In this document: positions 9,077 through 16,859 of the stretch, in pieces
Numbering within the stretch: position 1 is the first letter of the stretch
How the letters are laid out: each line of letters starts with the position of its first letter
Assembly: GCA_022360095.1 (NCBI GenBank)
Contig: JAKSDK010001893.1
Span: 1-64,000 of the forward strand
DNA: 64,000 bases
Reading direction: 5' to 3'
Source: Phycisphaerales bacterium
GTDB taxonomy: Bacteria > Planctomycetota > Phycisphaerae > UBA1845 > UTPLA1
Notes under the pieces: generated by a model
Told to the model about the DNA's origin: nothing
Databases searched by the model: none
The model's input: the letters and a program-made list of their open reading frames with translations, nothing else
Position numbers and translations under genes: made by a program

Positions 9077-10282
9077 CTATCGCGAAACGGGCACCTCGCC
9101 GTCACCTTCTTTTTCGACCCACGTCAAATGATAGTCCTTGTCCTCGATCTCGTGGGCGGCGGTGGTCAGGCGGAGCTGTTTGTAGGTGTCGCACATCACG
9201 GCCAGCTCACTTGTTCGTTGAGTCCCGATGCTCTTTTCGTACATGCCGGGGTGCGGGCCGTGCGGGATGCCGGCGGGGTGCAGGCTGATCGAACCGGAGT
9301 CGATCCCCTTGCGGCTGGTGAAGTTGCCATCGACGTAAAAGAGAATCTCATCCATGTGAACGGAGGCATGACCATAGGGGCAGGGGATGGCTTTTTCGTG
9401 ATAGTCGACCTTGCGGGGGACGAAGGAACATATCACAAACTCGTTGCCGGCGAACGTGATATGGATGGTTGGTGGGAGATGAACGAGACCGGTCTTCGGC
9501 TGGTAATCATGGATGTTGAAAGCCACGGGCCAGACACTGCCGTCCCAACCGACGACGTCGTAGGGAAAATGCTGTGTCAGATGGACGGTCAGTGTATCCT
9601 CGCGTTTGATCACCATCTTGAACGGAGCCTTGCCGTGTAGACGCTCGTCATAAGCCAGCAATGATTCAGGGCCGCGGAAATCGCGATGCGAAAACGGCGC
9701 GTAGTCCGTGATCTGTCCTGCACGGTTGCGAAACTCCTTGGGGATGTCAATGAAGCCCCGGCCTTCGAAGACGAAGAACTGCGGCGCATCGCCGTCCCAG
9801 TGGATGCGATACGGCGTGGATCGTGGGATGATCACGTAATCCCTCTCGCGAAACGGCAGAATGCCGAACATCGTTTCGAATCGGCCGCTGCCTTGATAGA
9901 CGAAATACAGCTCTTCACCGTCGCCGTTTGAGAAGAACCGTTCGCTTGTCTCCGTCGGCTTGACCATGCTCATCTGCACGTCGGCGTTGAACAGCAACAC
10001 GCGGCGCGCATCGAGAAAATCTCCCTGAAGCTTAAGGTCCTGCGTCCGGATGTGTCGTCGATACAGAGGCTGCTCGGCCAACGGCTCAAACGGACAGAAG
10101 CCCGGGATGCCCATTTTCTCGACGGCATTTTCATCCGTCGGGGGCGTCTTGAAATAAAGCGTCGAATAAGGTCCCTCGAACCCTTCGCGTGTGTGGCACT
10201 GCTCCATCAGCAGTTTACCGTCGTCGTAAAACGCAATGTGCGGCTTCGGTGGGAGTTTTCCCATTCGCATGTAGTGGATCAT
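9077..10282 (-). CDS. hmgA: Homogentisate 1,2-dioxygenase
   Basis: About 401 residues. It opens the ring of homogentisate to maleylacetoacetate with non-haem Fe(II), in the cytoplasm, downstream of HppD in tyrosine and phenylalanine breakdown. Predicted iron ligands lie in the C-terminal cupin: His and Glu in ASVHMDEILFYVDG and His in PAGIPHGPHPG, matching the His-Glu-His triad of the family. The N-terminal YMRMGKLPPKPHIAF is typical of the bacterial branch. GAGG lies 8 bases before the ATG at 10282. It is the last gene of the leftward operon that begins with the TetR gene at 15867; a 24-bp gap separates it from the DUF2442 gene. Confidence 0.92.
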   Translation of the reverse strand: MIHYMRMGKLPPKPHIAFYDDGKLLMEQCHTREGFEGPYSTLYFKTPPTDENAVEKMGIPGFCPFEPLAEQPLYRRHIRTQDLKLQGDFLDARRVLLFNADVQMSMVKPTETSERFFSNGDGEELYFVYQGSGRFETMFGILPFRERDYVIIPRSTPYRIHWDGDAPQFFVFEGRGFIDIPKEFRNRAGQITDYAPFSHRDFRGPESLLAYDERLHGKAPFKMVIKREDTLTVHLTQHFPYDVVGWDGSVWPVAFNIHDYQPKTGLVHLPPTIHITFAGNEFVICSFVPRKVDYHEKAIPCPYGHASVHMDEILFYVDGNFTSRKGIDSGSISLHPAGIPHGPHPGMYEKSIGTQRTSELAVMCDTYKQLRLTTAAHEIEDKDYHLTWVEKEGDGEVPVSR

Positions 10283-10306
10283 GACAAGGCCTCAGTTCTT
10301 AGCAGG

Positions 10307-10570
10307 CTACGCCTGTCGTTGTGCGGGACACGCGCGACTCATTTCATATAAGACATCCGGGCACACATCGGCCCCATTCGGCCAGACAATGGTGCCGACA
10401 TCCGGTTCGACACGCACCTGACGAAAAAAATCGAGCTCTTTTAAGGGTTCGAACACGCCATCGAATAGAATAAGCGATTCGACATCAACTTCGCGATACT
10501 CGTGACCCTCGAAAGTCAAGAGCAGGCGATAGCCGCCAACGTGCTGAACATCGATTACGTCCTTACCCAT
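10307..10570 (-). CDS. DUF2442-family small protein, partner of DUF4160
   Basis: About 87 residues starting at the ATG at 10570 (MGKDVIDVQHVGGYRLLLTFE), which lies two bases past the stop of the DUF4160 gene. The body GHEYREVDVESLILFDGVFEPLKELDFFRQVRVEPDVGTIVWPNGADVCPDVLYE is the classic DUF2442 pattern. DUF4160/DUF2442 neighbours are very common in bacteria and have been suggested to be toxin-antitoxin-like; that function is not established. Here the pair lies inside an aromatic catabolic operon, between GNAT and hmgA, which is unusual. Confidence 0.85.
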   Translation of the reverse strand: MGKDVIDVQHVGGYRLLLTFEGHEYREVDVESLILFDGVFEPLKELDFFRQVRVEPDVGTIVWPNGADVCPDVLYEMSRACPAQRQA

Positions 10571-10572
10571 AT

Positions 10573-10833
10573 TTACTCCAATGGCTCGATAGGCAATAAG
10601 GGATCGTGTTTCCTCGCCAGATTCCAATCATGACGAAGCTCATCTTGATGGAGACTTGCCCCTTCAACAACCAAGCCGCGAATCCGCGGGCTTATATCAC
10701 CGTCAATCATGTTCAGACCGTCGATTGCGAAGCGTGCCTTTTGCGAGCCATACCGAATGTGAAAATGCGGTGGCTCGTGATCATTGTAGTAAATCGCAAC
10801 AACAATCCCCAGGAAGCGACTGATTTCCGGCAT
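10573..10833 (-). CDS. DUF4160-family small protein, partner of DUF2442
   Basis: About 86 residues. The signature is RFLGIVVAIYYNDHEPPHFHIRYG near the N-terminus, with the conserved EPPHFH motif, followed by RIRGLVVEGASLHQDELRHDWNLA. The family is usually found directly upstream of DUF2442, as here (TAA, then ATATG). Possible toxin-antitoxin role, unproven. It lies 7 bases downstream of the GNAT gene, so it is almost certainly on the same transcript as paa and hppD. Confidence 0.85.
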   Translation of the reverse strand: MPEISRFLGIVVAIYYNDHEPPHFHIRYGSQKARFAIDGLNMIDGDISPRIRGLVVEGASLHQDELRHDWNLARKHDPLLPIEPLE

Positions 10834-10840
10834 TCCGCAG

Positions 10841-11446
10841 CTAACCTTTCAATGCGTTTTTGGCCTTCCCCGGTGTCCGCAGATTACTTCGCATAATCGG
10901 TCTTGTTTCAGATCTCCGCTCGACCTCTTTGAAACCGGCTTTCTGAAACGCTGAGGCCAGACCGGTCCACGCGAAGGCCTCGGGTACTTTGTCTTTTTTG
11001 GGTTCGATCGGGTAACCCTCCAGGATCTTCGCACCATTGGCCTTGGCATACGTTTTGGCCGCTCTGAGCAGCCGGACACTAACCCCGAGCTTTCGGTACG
11101 GCTTGGCCACGAAGAAGCATACGATCGACCAGACCGGTTTGTCGTCCACCGGTTTTAATACCCGGGATCGGCCGAGCACGGGATACGTCTCGCGCGGCGC
11201 GAGTGAACACCAGGCGACGGGCTCTCCCTTGGAATAGGCGAGCAGACCGGGCACTTCACCTGCGCGAACGATTTTTCGCATGGCGTTTCGGTTGCCCTTA
11301 CCCTTTTGTTTCTCAAATTGAGAGCGTGTCACGCGCCACCACATGCACCAGCACCCGCCGCACGCGCCTCGTTCCCCGAAGAGCTTCTCAAAGTCCGCCA
11401 GACGGTCGGGGGTCAACGGCTGGATTTCCAGTTTCGGCAACGACAT
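10841..11446 (-). CDS. GNAT-family N-acetyltransferase
   Basis: About 201 residues. The N-terminal CGGCWCMWWRVTRSQF and the middle stretch PGLLAYSKGEPVAWCSLAPRE are typical of a GNAT subfamily of unknown substrate. The acetyl-CoA-binding region is VCFFVAKPYRKLGVSVRLLRAAKTYAKANGAKILEGYP, with a less canonical KLGVS where R/Q-x-x-G-x-G/A is usual. The gene sits 27 bases after hppD and before the DUF4160 gene in the same leftward operon. The link to aromatic catabolism is positional only. Confidence 0.85.
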   Translation of the reverse strand: MSLPKLEIQPLTPDRLADFEKLFGERGACGGCWCMWWRVTRSQFEKQKGKGNRNAMRKIVRAGEVPGLLAYSKGEPVAWCSLAPRETYPVLGRSRVLKPVDDKPVWSIVCFFVAKPYRKLGVSVRLLRAAKTYAKANGAKILEGYPIEPKKDKVPEAFAWTGLASAFQKAGFKEVERRSETRPIMRSNLRTPGKAKNALKG

Positions 11447-11473
11447 TGGTCTTAGGGCGACTCAAAGTACTCG

Positions 11474-12595
11474 CTACAGTGTTCCCCGCCGCTTCTGCTC
11501 CTCTTCGATCGAAACGAACAACGCCTTGAAGTTGCCCACGCCGAAGCCTCGGGAACCGTGCCGCTCGATGATTTCAAAAAACAAGGTCGGCCGGTCCTCC
11601 AACGGTTGCGTGAAGACTTGAAGCAGATAGCCGTCCTCGTCGCGATCGACGAGGATGCCCAATTCCTGAAGCACGGAAAAGTCCTCGTCGATTTTGCCGA
11701 CACGGTCCGCCAACGTTTCATAATACGTGTCCGGCACTCGAAGGAACCGCACGCCGTTGGATCGTAATGTCCGGACCGTCTCGCAGATGTCTTTTGTGTT
11801 CATCGCGACGTGCTGCACGCCGGGGCCGACGTAGAAATCGAGGTATTCCTCGATTTGACTTTTCTTTTTGCCTTCCGCCGGTTCGTTGATGGGGAACTTG
11901 ATCTTGCCGGTGCCGTTCTGCATGACTTTGGACATTAGCGCGCTGTATTCCGTGCTGATGTCGTCGTCGGTGAAATGGGCCAATTGCTCGAAGCCGAGAG
12001 TTTTCTTGTAGAAATTCGCCCAATATTCCATCGCGCCGAGTTCCACGTTGCCGACGATGTGATCGACTGCCGCAAGCCCGGCACTTCGAGACGCCGGCGT
12101 CTCTTTCTTTATGAAACCCGGTGCAAAGCCCTTGCCGTAACCCTCGCGATCCACAAAACGGAAGATCGTGTCGCCATAGTTGCGAATGGTCGCCACGCGG
12201 AACTTGCCGTGTTCGTCTTCGAGGCTTGTCGGCGCTTGCTCGACCGTGGCTCCGCGTTTCTTGACGGCGGCAATCGAGGCATCAACGTCTTTGACCTTGA
12301 ATGCAATCGCTTTCACGCCGTCACCGTGGAGCTGGCAATGTCGGGCGACCTCATGGTCCGGCGTCAGCGCCGTCGTGAGGATGAAGCGAATGTTGCCCTG
12401 TTCGAGAACGTAACTCGCTTTTTCCTTGTCGCCGGTCTCCAGGCCGCGATAGCCGGTGATGTCGAAACCGAACATGAGGCGGTAATAATGAGCGGCCTGA
12501 TAAGCGTTGCCTACATAGAACTCGAGGTGATCAATTCCATCAAGAGGAAGGAAATCCTGAGTTCGGGTGTCAGCTTGTGTGAGTGTCTCTGGCAT
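11474..12595 (-). CDS. hppD: 4-hydroxyphenylpyruvate dioxygenase
   Basis: About 373 residues, starting at the ATG at 12595 (GGGGAG 9 bases upstream). Fe(II)-dependent conversion of 4-hydroxyphenylpyruvate to homogentisate. Two vicinal-oxygen-chelate halves are visible: DHLEFYVGNAYQAAHYY begins the first, AAVDHIVGNVELG the second. Predicted metal ligands are His in AAVDHIVGNV, His in GPGVQHVAMNT and Glu in TLFFEIIERHGSRGFGVGNF. It feeds HmgA, which is encoded further down the same operon. Co-location with paaABCD puts two different aromatic acid routes under one promoter. Confidence 0.93.
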   Translation of the reverse strand: MPETLTQADTRTQDFLPLDGIDHLEFYVGNAYQAAHYYRLMFGFDITGYRGLETGDKEKASYVLEQGNIRFILTTALTPDHEVARHCQLHGDGVKAIAFKVKDVDASIAAVKKRGATVEQAPTSLEDEHGKFRVATIRNYGDTIFRFVDREGYGKGFAPGFIKKETPASRSAGLAAVDHIVGNVELGAMEYWANFYKKTLGFEQLAHFTDDDISTEYSALMSKVMQNGTGKIKFPINEPAEGKKKSQIEEYLDFYVGPGVQHVAMNTKDICETVRTLRSNGVRFLRVPDTYYETLADRVGKIDEDFSVLQELGILVDRDEDGYLLQVFTQPLEDRPTLFFEIIERHGSRGFGVGNFKALFVSIEEEQKRRGTL

Positions 12596-12626
12596 GATGA
12601 CGAACTCCCCGTCAGATTGAAACGAC

Positions 12627-13142
12627 TTAAACCGGCTTGAACTGTTCAAACGACTGCCGGCAACTGTTGCAATAATGAATCGCCCGGCAAAGCGTCGGGC
12701 CGAATATCGATTCGAGCGTTGTCCGGTCCGAGTCGCAATAAGGACAAACGACTTGATCCAGCATGTCGCCCGTCACGCTGCCGTTGCATTTCGCCGGCGG
12801 AGCCAGGCCGAACTCCTTGAGCTTGCGACGGCCTTCCGGCGTGATTCGGTCTGTCGACCAAGGCGGATCGAATACGACGTCCACCTGGACTGCACCAAAC
12901 CCTTCGGCCAGGATGGCTTTTCGAATGTCCTCGCGCATCACGTCCAACGCCGGGCATCCGGCAAACGTCGGGCACATCCGTACCGTGACGCGGCCATCCT
13001 CGATTCGAACTTCGGGGATAACACCAAGTTCGACGACTGAAATGAGCGGGATTTCAGGATCTTTCACGTTTTCGAGTGCGGTCCAGACCCTGTCCGTATC
13101 GCTCGTCCGTTGCTCAATCATCTGGTCCGCATCACTCGGCAT
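12627..13142 (-). CDS. paaD: Phenylacetyl-CoA epoxidase accessory subunit PaaD
   Basis: About 171 residues of the MIP18/DUF59-type protein that matures the iron-containing epoxidase. The N-terminal domain contains VKDPEIPLISVVELGVIPEV and MCPTFAGCPALDVM, and the C-terminal extension binds metal through CPYCDSDRTTLESIFGPTLC and YCNSC, as in the PaaD family. Its start is one base after the stop of paaC, consistent with coupled translation. Role: iron-sulfur or iron delivery to PaaA. Well supported by sequence and order. Confidence 0.92.
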   Translation of the reverse strand: MPSDADQMIEQRTSDTDRVWTALENVKDPEIPLISVVELGVIPEVRIEDGRVTVRMCPTFAGCPALDVMREDIRKAILAEGFGAVQVDVVFDPPWSTDRITPEGRRKLKEFGLAPPAKCNGSVTGDMLDQVVCPYCDSDRTTLESIFGPTLCRAIHYCNSCRQSFEQFKPV

Positions 13143-13143
13143 C

Positions 13144-13926
13144 TTACCATTCCGAATCCGGATCGAGTCGGTAAACCTTTTGCATGTCGTCCAGCAGCTT
13201 CTTCAAATCCTCAGGATGCTTGCCGGCGCGACCGCCGTAAATCGGCCCGACGTCATCAGGCATTGTAAGCCCGGACTCCGCGCACATGTCAGCCACCTGA
13301 CTTCGCCAGGTCTTGCAAAGCTCAGCCTCGCGCGGCTGGATGCCTTCGGCAGCGAGTGTTTCATCCCATTCGGTCGGTTCGAAAACACCCATGGCGTGGG
13401 GAAACAATCGATCCAACGCATCTTGCATCCGTTGATGACTTTCCTCGGTGGCGTCACCGAGCTTGTCGAGGTTCATCTGCCCGTGCATGGTGTGGTATTT
13501 CAGTTCGCCGCGGAGCTTTCGGGCCACTTGCGCAAGCGGCTCATAGCGGCTTTGCTCCAGCGCTTCGAAACGAATCCGCGTGGCTTCGTCAAACAGAAAG
13601 TGTCGGACGACGCTCTGTGCCCAGTCGCCGCGCTCAAGGCATACGAGGGAGCAGCACCGATACTGATCGCCGGAACGTAAAAAGGCGTTTGTATCGGGAT
13701 CGGGCTCACCCAGTTGCTGCAACAGTCGATAGAACGCCAGCGCGTGCCCCATTTTGTCCTGGGCCATGGACGAAAAGGCGATGTCGGCCTCGAGAATCGG
13801 GCCGAGCCCCGTCCATTCCGAATTGCGGTGGCCGAGAATCAGGTGATCGTCCGCCAACCGGTAAAGCAGGTCGACAATCGCCGTTTTCACTTGCGGTTTC
13901 AATTGTTCGATCGTTTGTTGACTCAT
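13144..13926 (-). CDS. paaC: Phenylacetyl-CoA epoxidase structural subunit PaaC
   Basis: About 260 residues. A ferritin-like helical protein that pairs with PaaA; it lacks a working metal site in the family. Signatures: LYRLADDHLILGHRNSEWTGLGPILEADIAFSSMAQDKMGHALAFY, and VRHFLFDEATRIRFEALEQSRYEPLAQVARKL. TMHGQMNLDKLGDATEESHQRMQDAL completes the family pattern. Second position in the conserved A-B-C-D order between paaB and paaD. Confidence 0.93.
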   Translation of the reverse strand: MSQQTIEQLKPQVKTAIVDLLYRLADDHLILGHRNSEWTGLGPILEADIAFSSMAQDKMGHALAFYRLLQQLGEPDPDTNAFLRSGDQYRCCSLVCLERGDWAQSVVRHFLFDEATRIRFEALEQSRYEPLAQVARKLRGELKYHTMHGQMNLDKLGDATEESHQRMQDALDRLFPHAMGVFEPTEWDETLAAEGIQPREAELCKTWRSQVADMCAESGLTMPDDVGPIYGGRAGKHPEDLKKLLDDMQKVYRLDPDSEW

Positions 13927-13953
13927 CTCATGCGCTGACTTTACCTGGTCGAC

Positions 13954-14256
13954 TTAGATCTCCGCCGTATCGCCGATGGCCTTGGCGCGCTTCGTCGTTT
14001 GATAGCCGGTTGATTCGCGATAACTCTTGTCCGTGCCGTGGTCGAAGATGTCCGCGTCTTCATAATCCGTCGCCAGGATGGCTTCCGCCGACACGACCCA
14101 GAGATTGACACACGCCATCCGACGGGCGTATTGCTCCTTCGCGAGCACCAGCGCCATCTGGGCATCGGGGGCATGGATCGAGCCGACGTGAACATGCGGC
14201 TCACCACGCGCTTGCTGATGAAAGACTTCGAATACAGGCCATTGCGTATCCGTCAT
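13954..14256 (-). CDS. paaB: Phenylacetyl-CoA epoxidase small subunit PaaB
   Basis: About 100 residues. I chose the ATG at 14256 because MTDTQWPVFEVFHQQARGEPHVHVGS aligns with the usual PaaB N-terminus; an in-frame TTG at 14268 overlaps the paaA stop but would add only four residues. HVHVGSIHAPDAQMALVLAKEQYARR and LWVVSAEAI are family hallmarks. PaaB bridges PaaAC heterodimers in the multicomponent oxygenase. Confidence 0.92.
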   Translation of the reverse strand: MTDTQWPVFEVFHQQARGEPHVHVGSIHAPDAQMALVLAKEQYARRMACVNLWVVSAEAILATDYEDADIFDHGTDKSYRESTGYQTTKRAKAIGDTAEI

Positions 14257-14264
14257 GGTCACCG

Positions 14265-15263
14265 TCAATTCATTTCCACAGGAACCGGCACATGCTCGCC
14301 CGCCGCTGCGGCGGCCAATGCCTCTCGAACCCAGGCGCCTTCCTCGTGCGCGAGCTTACGAGTCCGCAACCGTAGCGCACTGGCAGGACCGTTTCCTCGG
14401 ACGACGTTCAGGAACTCGTCCCAATCCGGCTCGTTGTACCGCCACTCCTTGGTTGCCTCGTCGTACCGAAATTCCCATTCCTCCGGGATCGTCAGACCCA
14501 GGTTAAACATTTTGGGAACGTACTTTTTAAGGAACTCCTGCCGCTGTGCGTCGTTGCTCTTGAGCTTGATCCGCCAGCGCATCAGGACTTCGGTATGCTT
14601 GGACTCCTTATCCGACGGGCCGTGGAACATCATGATCGGCTTCCACCATCGGTTGATCGCGTCCTGGAGCATGTCGCGCTGAAGCTTGCTGCCCGTTGCG
14701 AGGGAGATGCACATATCGTATCCGTGCGTCAGATGAAAGGCCTCTTCGTAGCAGATGCGCTTCAGGGCACGCGAATAGGGGCCGTAAGAGCCCTCGGCCA
14801 TCATTTTCTGGTTCACGATGGCGGCCGCGTCGATCAGCCATGCAATCACCGCGACGTCGGCCCAGGTTTCTGCGTGGTAGTGGAACACGTTCGAATATTT
14901 TGACTTGCCGCTGATGAGTTCCTCGACCATCTCTTCACGCGGCTTGCCCAGTGTTTCGGCTGCGCGATAAAGCAACTGAGCGTGCCCGACCTCGTCCTGT
15001 ACTTTGGAGACGAGCGCCAGCTTGCGTTTGAACCCCGGCGCGTGCGGAATCCAACCGCCCTCCGGAAGTGCGCCGCAGATTTCACTGTTGGCATGAACGT
15101 GGATCAAACGAATGAGCTGCTGGCGATAATCATTCGGCATCCAATCGCCGGGTTCAACCTTATCACCTCGCGCAACACGAGCTTCAAACGCAGCCAAGTT
15201 CTCTTCGTAGCCGGGATCACCCTGCTTGTCGTTCAGCGGCATTTCCTGCATCGGATAAACCAT
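14265..15263 (-). CDS. paaA: Phenylacetyl-CoA epoxidase catalytic subunit PaaA
   Basis: About 332 residues, with GGAGG six bases before the ATG at 15263. The di-iron oxygenase subunit converts phenylacetyl-CoA to the 1,2-epoxide. The ferritin-like core contains AFEARVARGDKVEPGDWMPNDYRQQLIRLIHVHANSEI, LALVSKVQDEVGHAQLLYRAAETLG (an E-x-x-H iron-binding pair) and RICYEEAFHLTHGYDM (second E-x-x-H). It begins 17 bases after the TetR gene. No PaaE reductase follows in this operon, so the electron donor must come from elsewhere. Confidence 0.94.
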   Translation of the reverse strand: MVYPMQEMPLNDKQGDPGYEENLAAFEARVARGDKVEPGDWMPNDYRQQLIRLIHVHANSEICGALPEGGWIPHAPGFKRKLALVSKVQDEVGHAQLLYRAAETLGKPREEMVEELISGKSKYSNVFHYHAETWADVAVIAWLIDAAAIVNQKMMAEGSYGPYSRALKRICYEEAFHLTHGYDMCISLATGSKLQRDMLQDAINRWWKPIMMFHGPSDKESKHTEVLMRWRIKLKSNDAQRQEFLKKYVPKMFNLGLTIPEEWEFRYDEATKEWRYNEPDWDEFLNVVRGNGPASALRLRTRKLAHEEGAWVREALAAAAAGEHVPVPVEMN

Positions 15264-15279
15264 ATGAATCCTCCGGCAA

Positions 15280-15867
15280 TCAAACCGTTCGCCGTCTCAG
15301 ACCGTCAAAAACATAGTCGGCCAGCATGACACCGACCTCCTCGGGTGACATGCGGCCGTCGAGTCGATACCAGGTGAAAACGTAATTCAGGCAGGACAAA
15401 ATGAACAGCGTCGCCCTTGCGGCGTCCGTGGCGGCGATGAACCGTTCCTGGATGGCTTGGGAAACCAGCGATCGAAAGGGCAACTCGTATTCGTCGCGAC
15501 GTTGTGTAAAGGCGCTGCGGCGCTCGGGCGGGAGATGCCGCCACTCGACCGTGTAGACGGCCGCGGCGTCCAGATTGCTCGTGATGACCTCGACGTGGGC
15601 AATGATGGCCTGTCTGAGCTTTTGCATGATGCCGAAGTCGGAGTCGACAATCGGTTTCAGTGCGGCAAAGAATCGGTCGGCCGCGTCATTCACGATGTCC
15701 CATAACAGGTCGTCCTTCTTTTGAACGTGGGCATAGAGGCTGCCGCCCTGAATGCCGACGCTCTCCGCGATGTCACGAACGGAAGCGGCGTGGAAACCAC
15801 TCTCGCGAAACAACCGAGAGGCTGCTCGGTGAATCTGCTCTTTTGTTGTTGCAATGGTTTCGACCAT
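15280..15867 (-). CDS. TetR-family regulator of the aromatic catabolism operon (PaaR-like by position)
   Basis: About 195 residues. The N-terminal helix-turn-helix is TTKEQIHRAASRLFRESGFHAASVRDIAESVGIQGGSLYAHVQKKDDLL (residues 7-55); the C-terminal ligand domain continues with VEWRHLPPERRSAF, a stretch typical of regulators answering to acyl-CoA or aromatic-CoA compounds. It is the first gene of the operon and has a perfect 20-bp palindrome at 15874-15893 directly in front of its start, so it very likely represses itself and paaABCD-hppD-hmgA. Phenylacetyl-CoA is the reasonable inducer but this is inference. Confidence 0.88.
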   Translation of the reverse strand: MVETIATTKEQIHRAASRLFRESGFHAASVRDIAESVGIQGGSLYAHVQKKDDLLWDIVNDAADRFFAALKPIVDSDFGIMQKLRQAIIAHVEVITSNLDAAAVYTVEWRHLPPERRSAFTQRRDEYELPFRSLVSQAIQERFIAATDAARATLFILSCLNYVFTWYRLDGRMSPEEVGVMLADYVFDGLRRRTV

Positions 15868-15873
15868 GAATCA

Positions 15874-15922
15874 CCTAACAAGCGCTTGTTAGGAATTTAG
15901 CATCCTAGAGAGAAATCGTCAA
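15874..15922 (-). promoter_or_regulatory. Promoter with 20-bp TetR operator for tetR-paaABCD-hppD-hmgA
   Basis: Read on the - strand: TTGACG (15917-15922), a 17-base spacer, TAAATT (15894-15899), then the perfect palindrome CCTAACAAGCGCTTGTTAGG (15874-15893) covering the expected transcription start, and the tetR ATG at 15867. A repressor bound there would block initiation or early elongation. The spacing is ideal for a housekeeping sigma factor. Confidence 0.82.
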
Positions 15923-15948
15923 GACCCGCAAAAGAGTTGAGTTGGGCA

Positions 15949-15992
15949 TTGACAGAGGGGGCTCTGATTGATTAAATATAACCAAATGGTTA
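15949..15992 (+). promoter_or_regulatory. Promoter and operator for a leaderless ArsR transcript
   Basis: TTGACA at 15949-15954, a 17-base spacer, TTAAAT at 15972-15977, then the inverted repeat TAACCA-AA-TGGTTA at 15979-15992. The start codon of the arsR-type gene (15986) lies inside the operator, only eight bases after the -10 element, so the mRNA should begin at or right next to the start codon. It is back to back with the TetR promoter, whose -35 lies 26 bases away. Confidence 0.78.
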
Positions 15993-16324
15993 ACAATCCC
16001 GCCATCCGACTCGACCAAATCTTCGGCGCGCTCGCCGACCCGACGCGCCGGGGCATTCTGGAAATGCTCTCCCGAGGTGCCACGAATGTCCGGACCCTGG
16101 CTTCGCCATTTCGGATGTCGCAACCGGCCATCTCCAAGCATCTGCGCGTCCTTGAGTCGGCAGGCTTGATTCGTCGGGACAAACGCGGGCGAGAGCATCG
16201 AATCTCGGTCAACACCCAGCCGGTCGAGCAGGCGCGAGACTGGATCGCCCATTACACGCAATTCTGGAAACAACAGTTTGATGCAGTCGAGGATTACCTC
16301 AAACAACAGGAGCAGAACCCATGA
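15986..16324 (+). CDS. ArsR-family (SmtB-fold) transcriptional regulator
   Basis: About 112 residues from the ATG at 15986. Winged-helix signature: LDQIFGALADPTRRGILEMLSRGATNVRTLASPFRMSQPAISKHLRVLESAGLIRRDKRGREHRISV. No metal-binding cysteines are present. This branch is regularly paired with an SRPBCC gene, as here (4-bp overlap with the next gene). The frame is open upstream to 15968, which would add KYNQ-type residues; these come from translating the operator, so I take them as non-coding. It likely represses its own two-gene unit. Confidence 0.88.
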   Translation: MVNNPAIRLDQIFGALADPTRRGILEMLSRGATNVRTLASPFRMSQPAISKHLRVLESAGLIRRDKRGREHRISVNTQPVEQARDWIAHYTQFWKQQFDAVEDYLKQQEQNP

Positions 16325-16776
16325 GTTTGGAAGCACGGTACGAGAACGGCACATTGACGATGATACGAACTTACGACGCCCCCTCCGCGGCGGTCTTCGA
16401 CGCCTGGGTTGAGACCACCAAGGTTCAGCAGTGGTGGGGCTGCGCGCAGACCACCGCGGTCAAGTCGGAGATCGAAAAGAAAGTCGGCGGGAAGTACTGC
16501 CATCACATGACGATCGAAGGGGCCGGTGAGTATCCGATGAACTGCCGCCTTACGATCTACGATCCGCCGAAGAAACTGGCTTATGAGGAAGTCAGCGATA
16601 ATCCCAATCCAATGTGTGTGACGGTCGATTTCATCGAACGCGGGACGCAGACCGAAGTGCGATTGGTGCATGCGAACCTCCCGACGGGGCTGAGCGAAAT
16701 CGTCAAGGGCGGCTGGACCGCGGCACTTGGCAAGCTCGCCGATTTCCTCGAGCGGGAGATCGCGGGAGCGAAATAG
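16321..16776 (+). CDS. SRPBCC / AHSA1-like domain protein
   Basis: About 151 residues, ATGA overlap with the ArsR gene. The START-like fold is seen in LTMIRTYDAPSAAVFDAWVETTKVQQWWGC near the N-terminus, a central beta stretch with GGKYCHHMTIEGAGEYPMNCRLTIYDPPKKLAYEE, and a closing helix GGWTAALGKLADFLERE. Such proteins bind hydrophobic ligands. The pairing with an ArsR regulator is frequent, but the ligand is unknown. Confidence 0.88.
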   Translation: MSLEARYENGTLTMIRTYDAPSAAVFDAWVETTKVQQWWGCAQTTAVKSEIEKKVGGKYCHHMTIEGAGEYPMNCRLTIYDPPKKLAYEEVSDNPNPMCVTVDFIERGTQTEVRLVHANLPTGLSEIVKGGWTAALGKLADFLEREIAGAK

Positions 16777-16859
16777 GGGGGACTGATCGTGATCAGCGAT
16801 CAGTGCCGGGATCGGAACTCAGATCTCAGATTGGAAAGCCAAACTGTGTGCGAGGTGAG

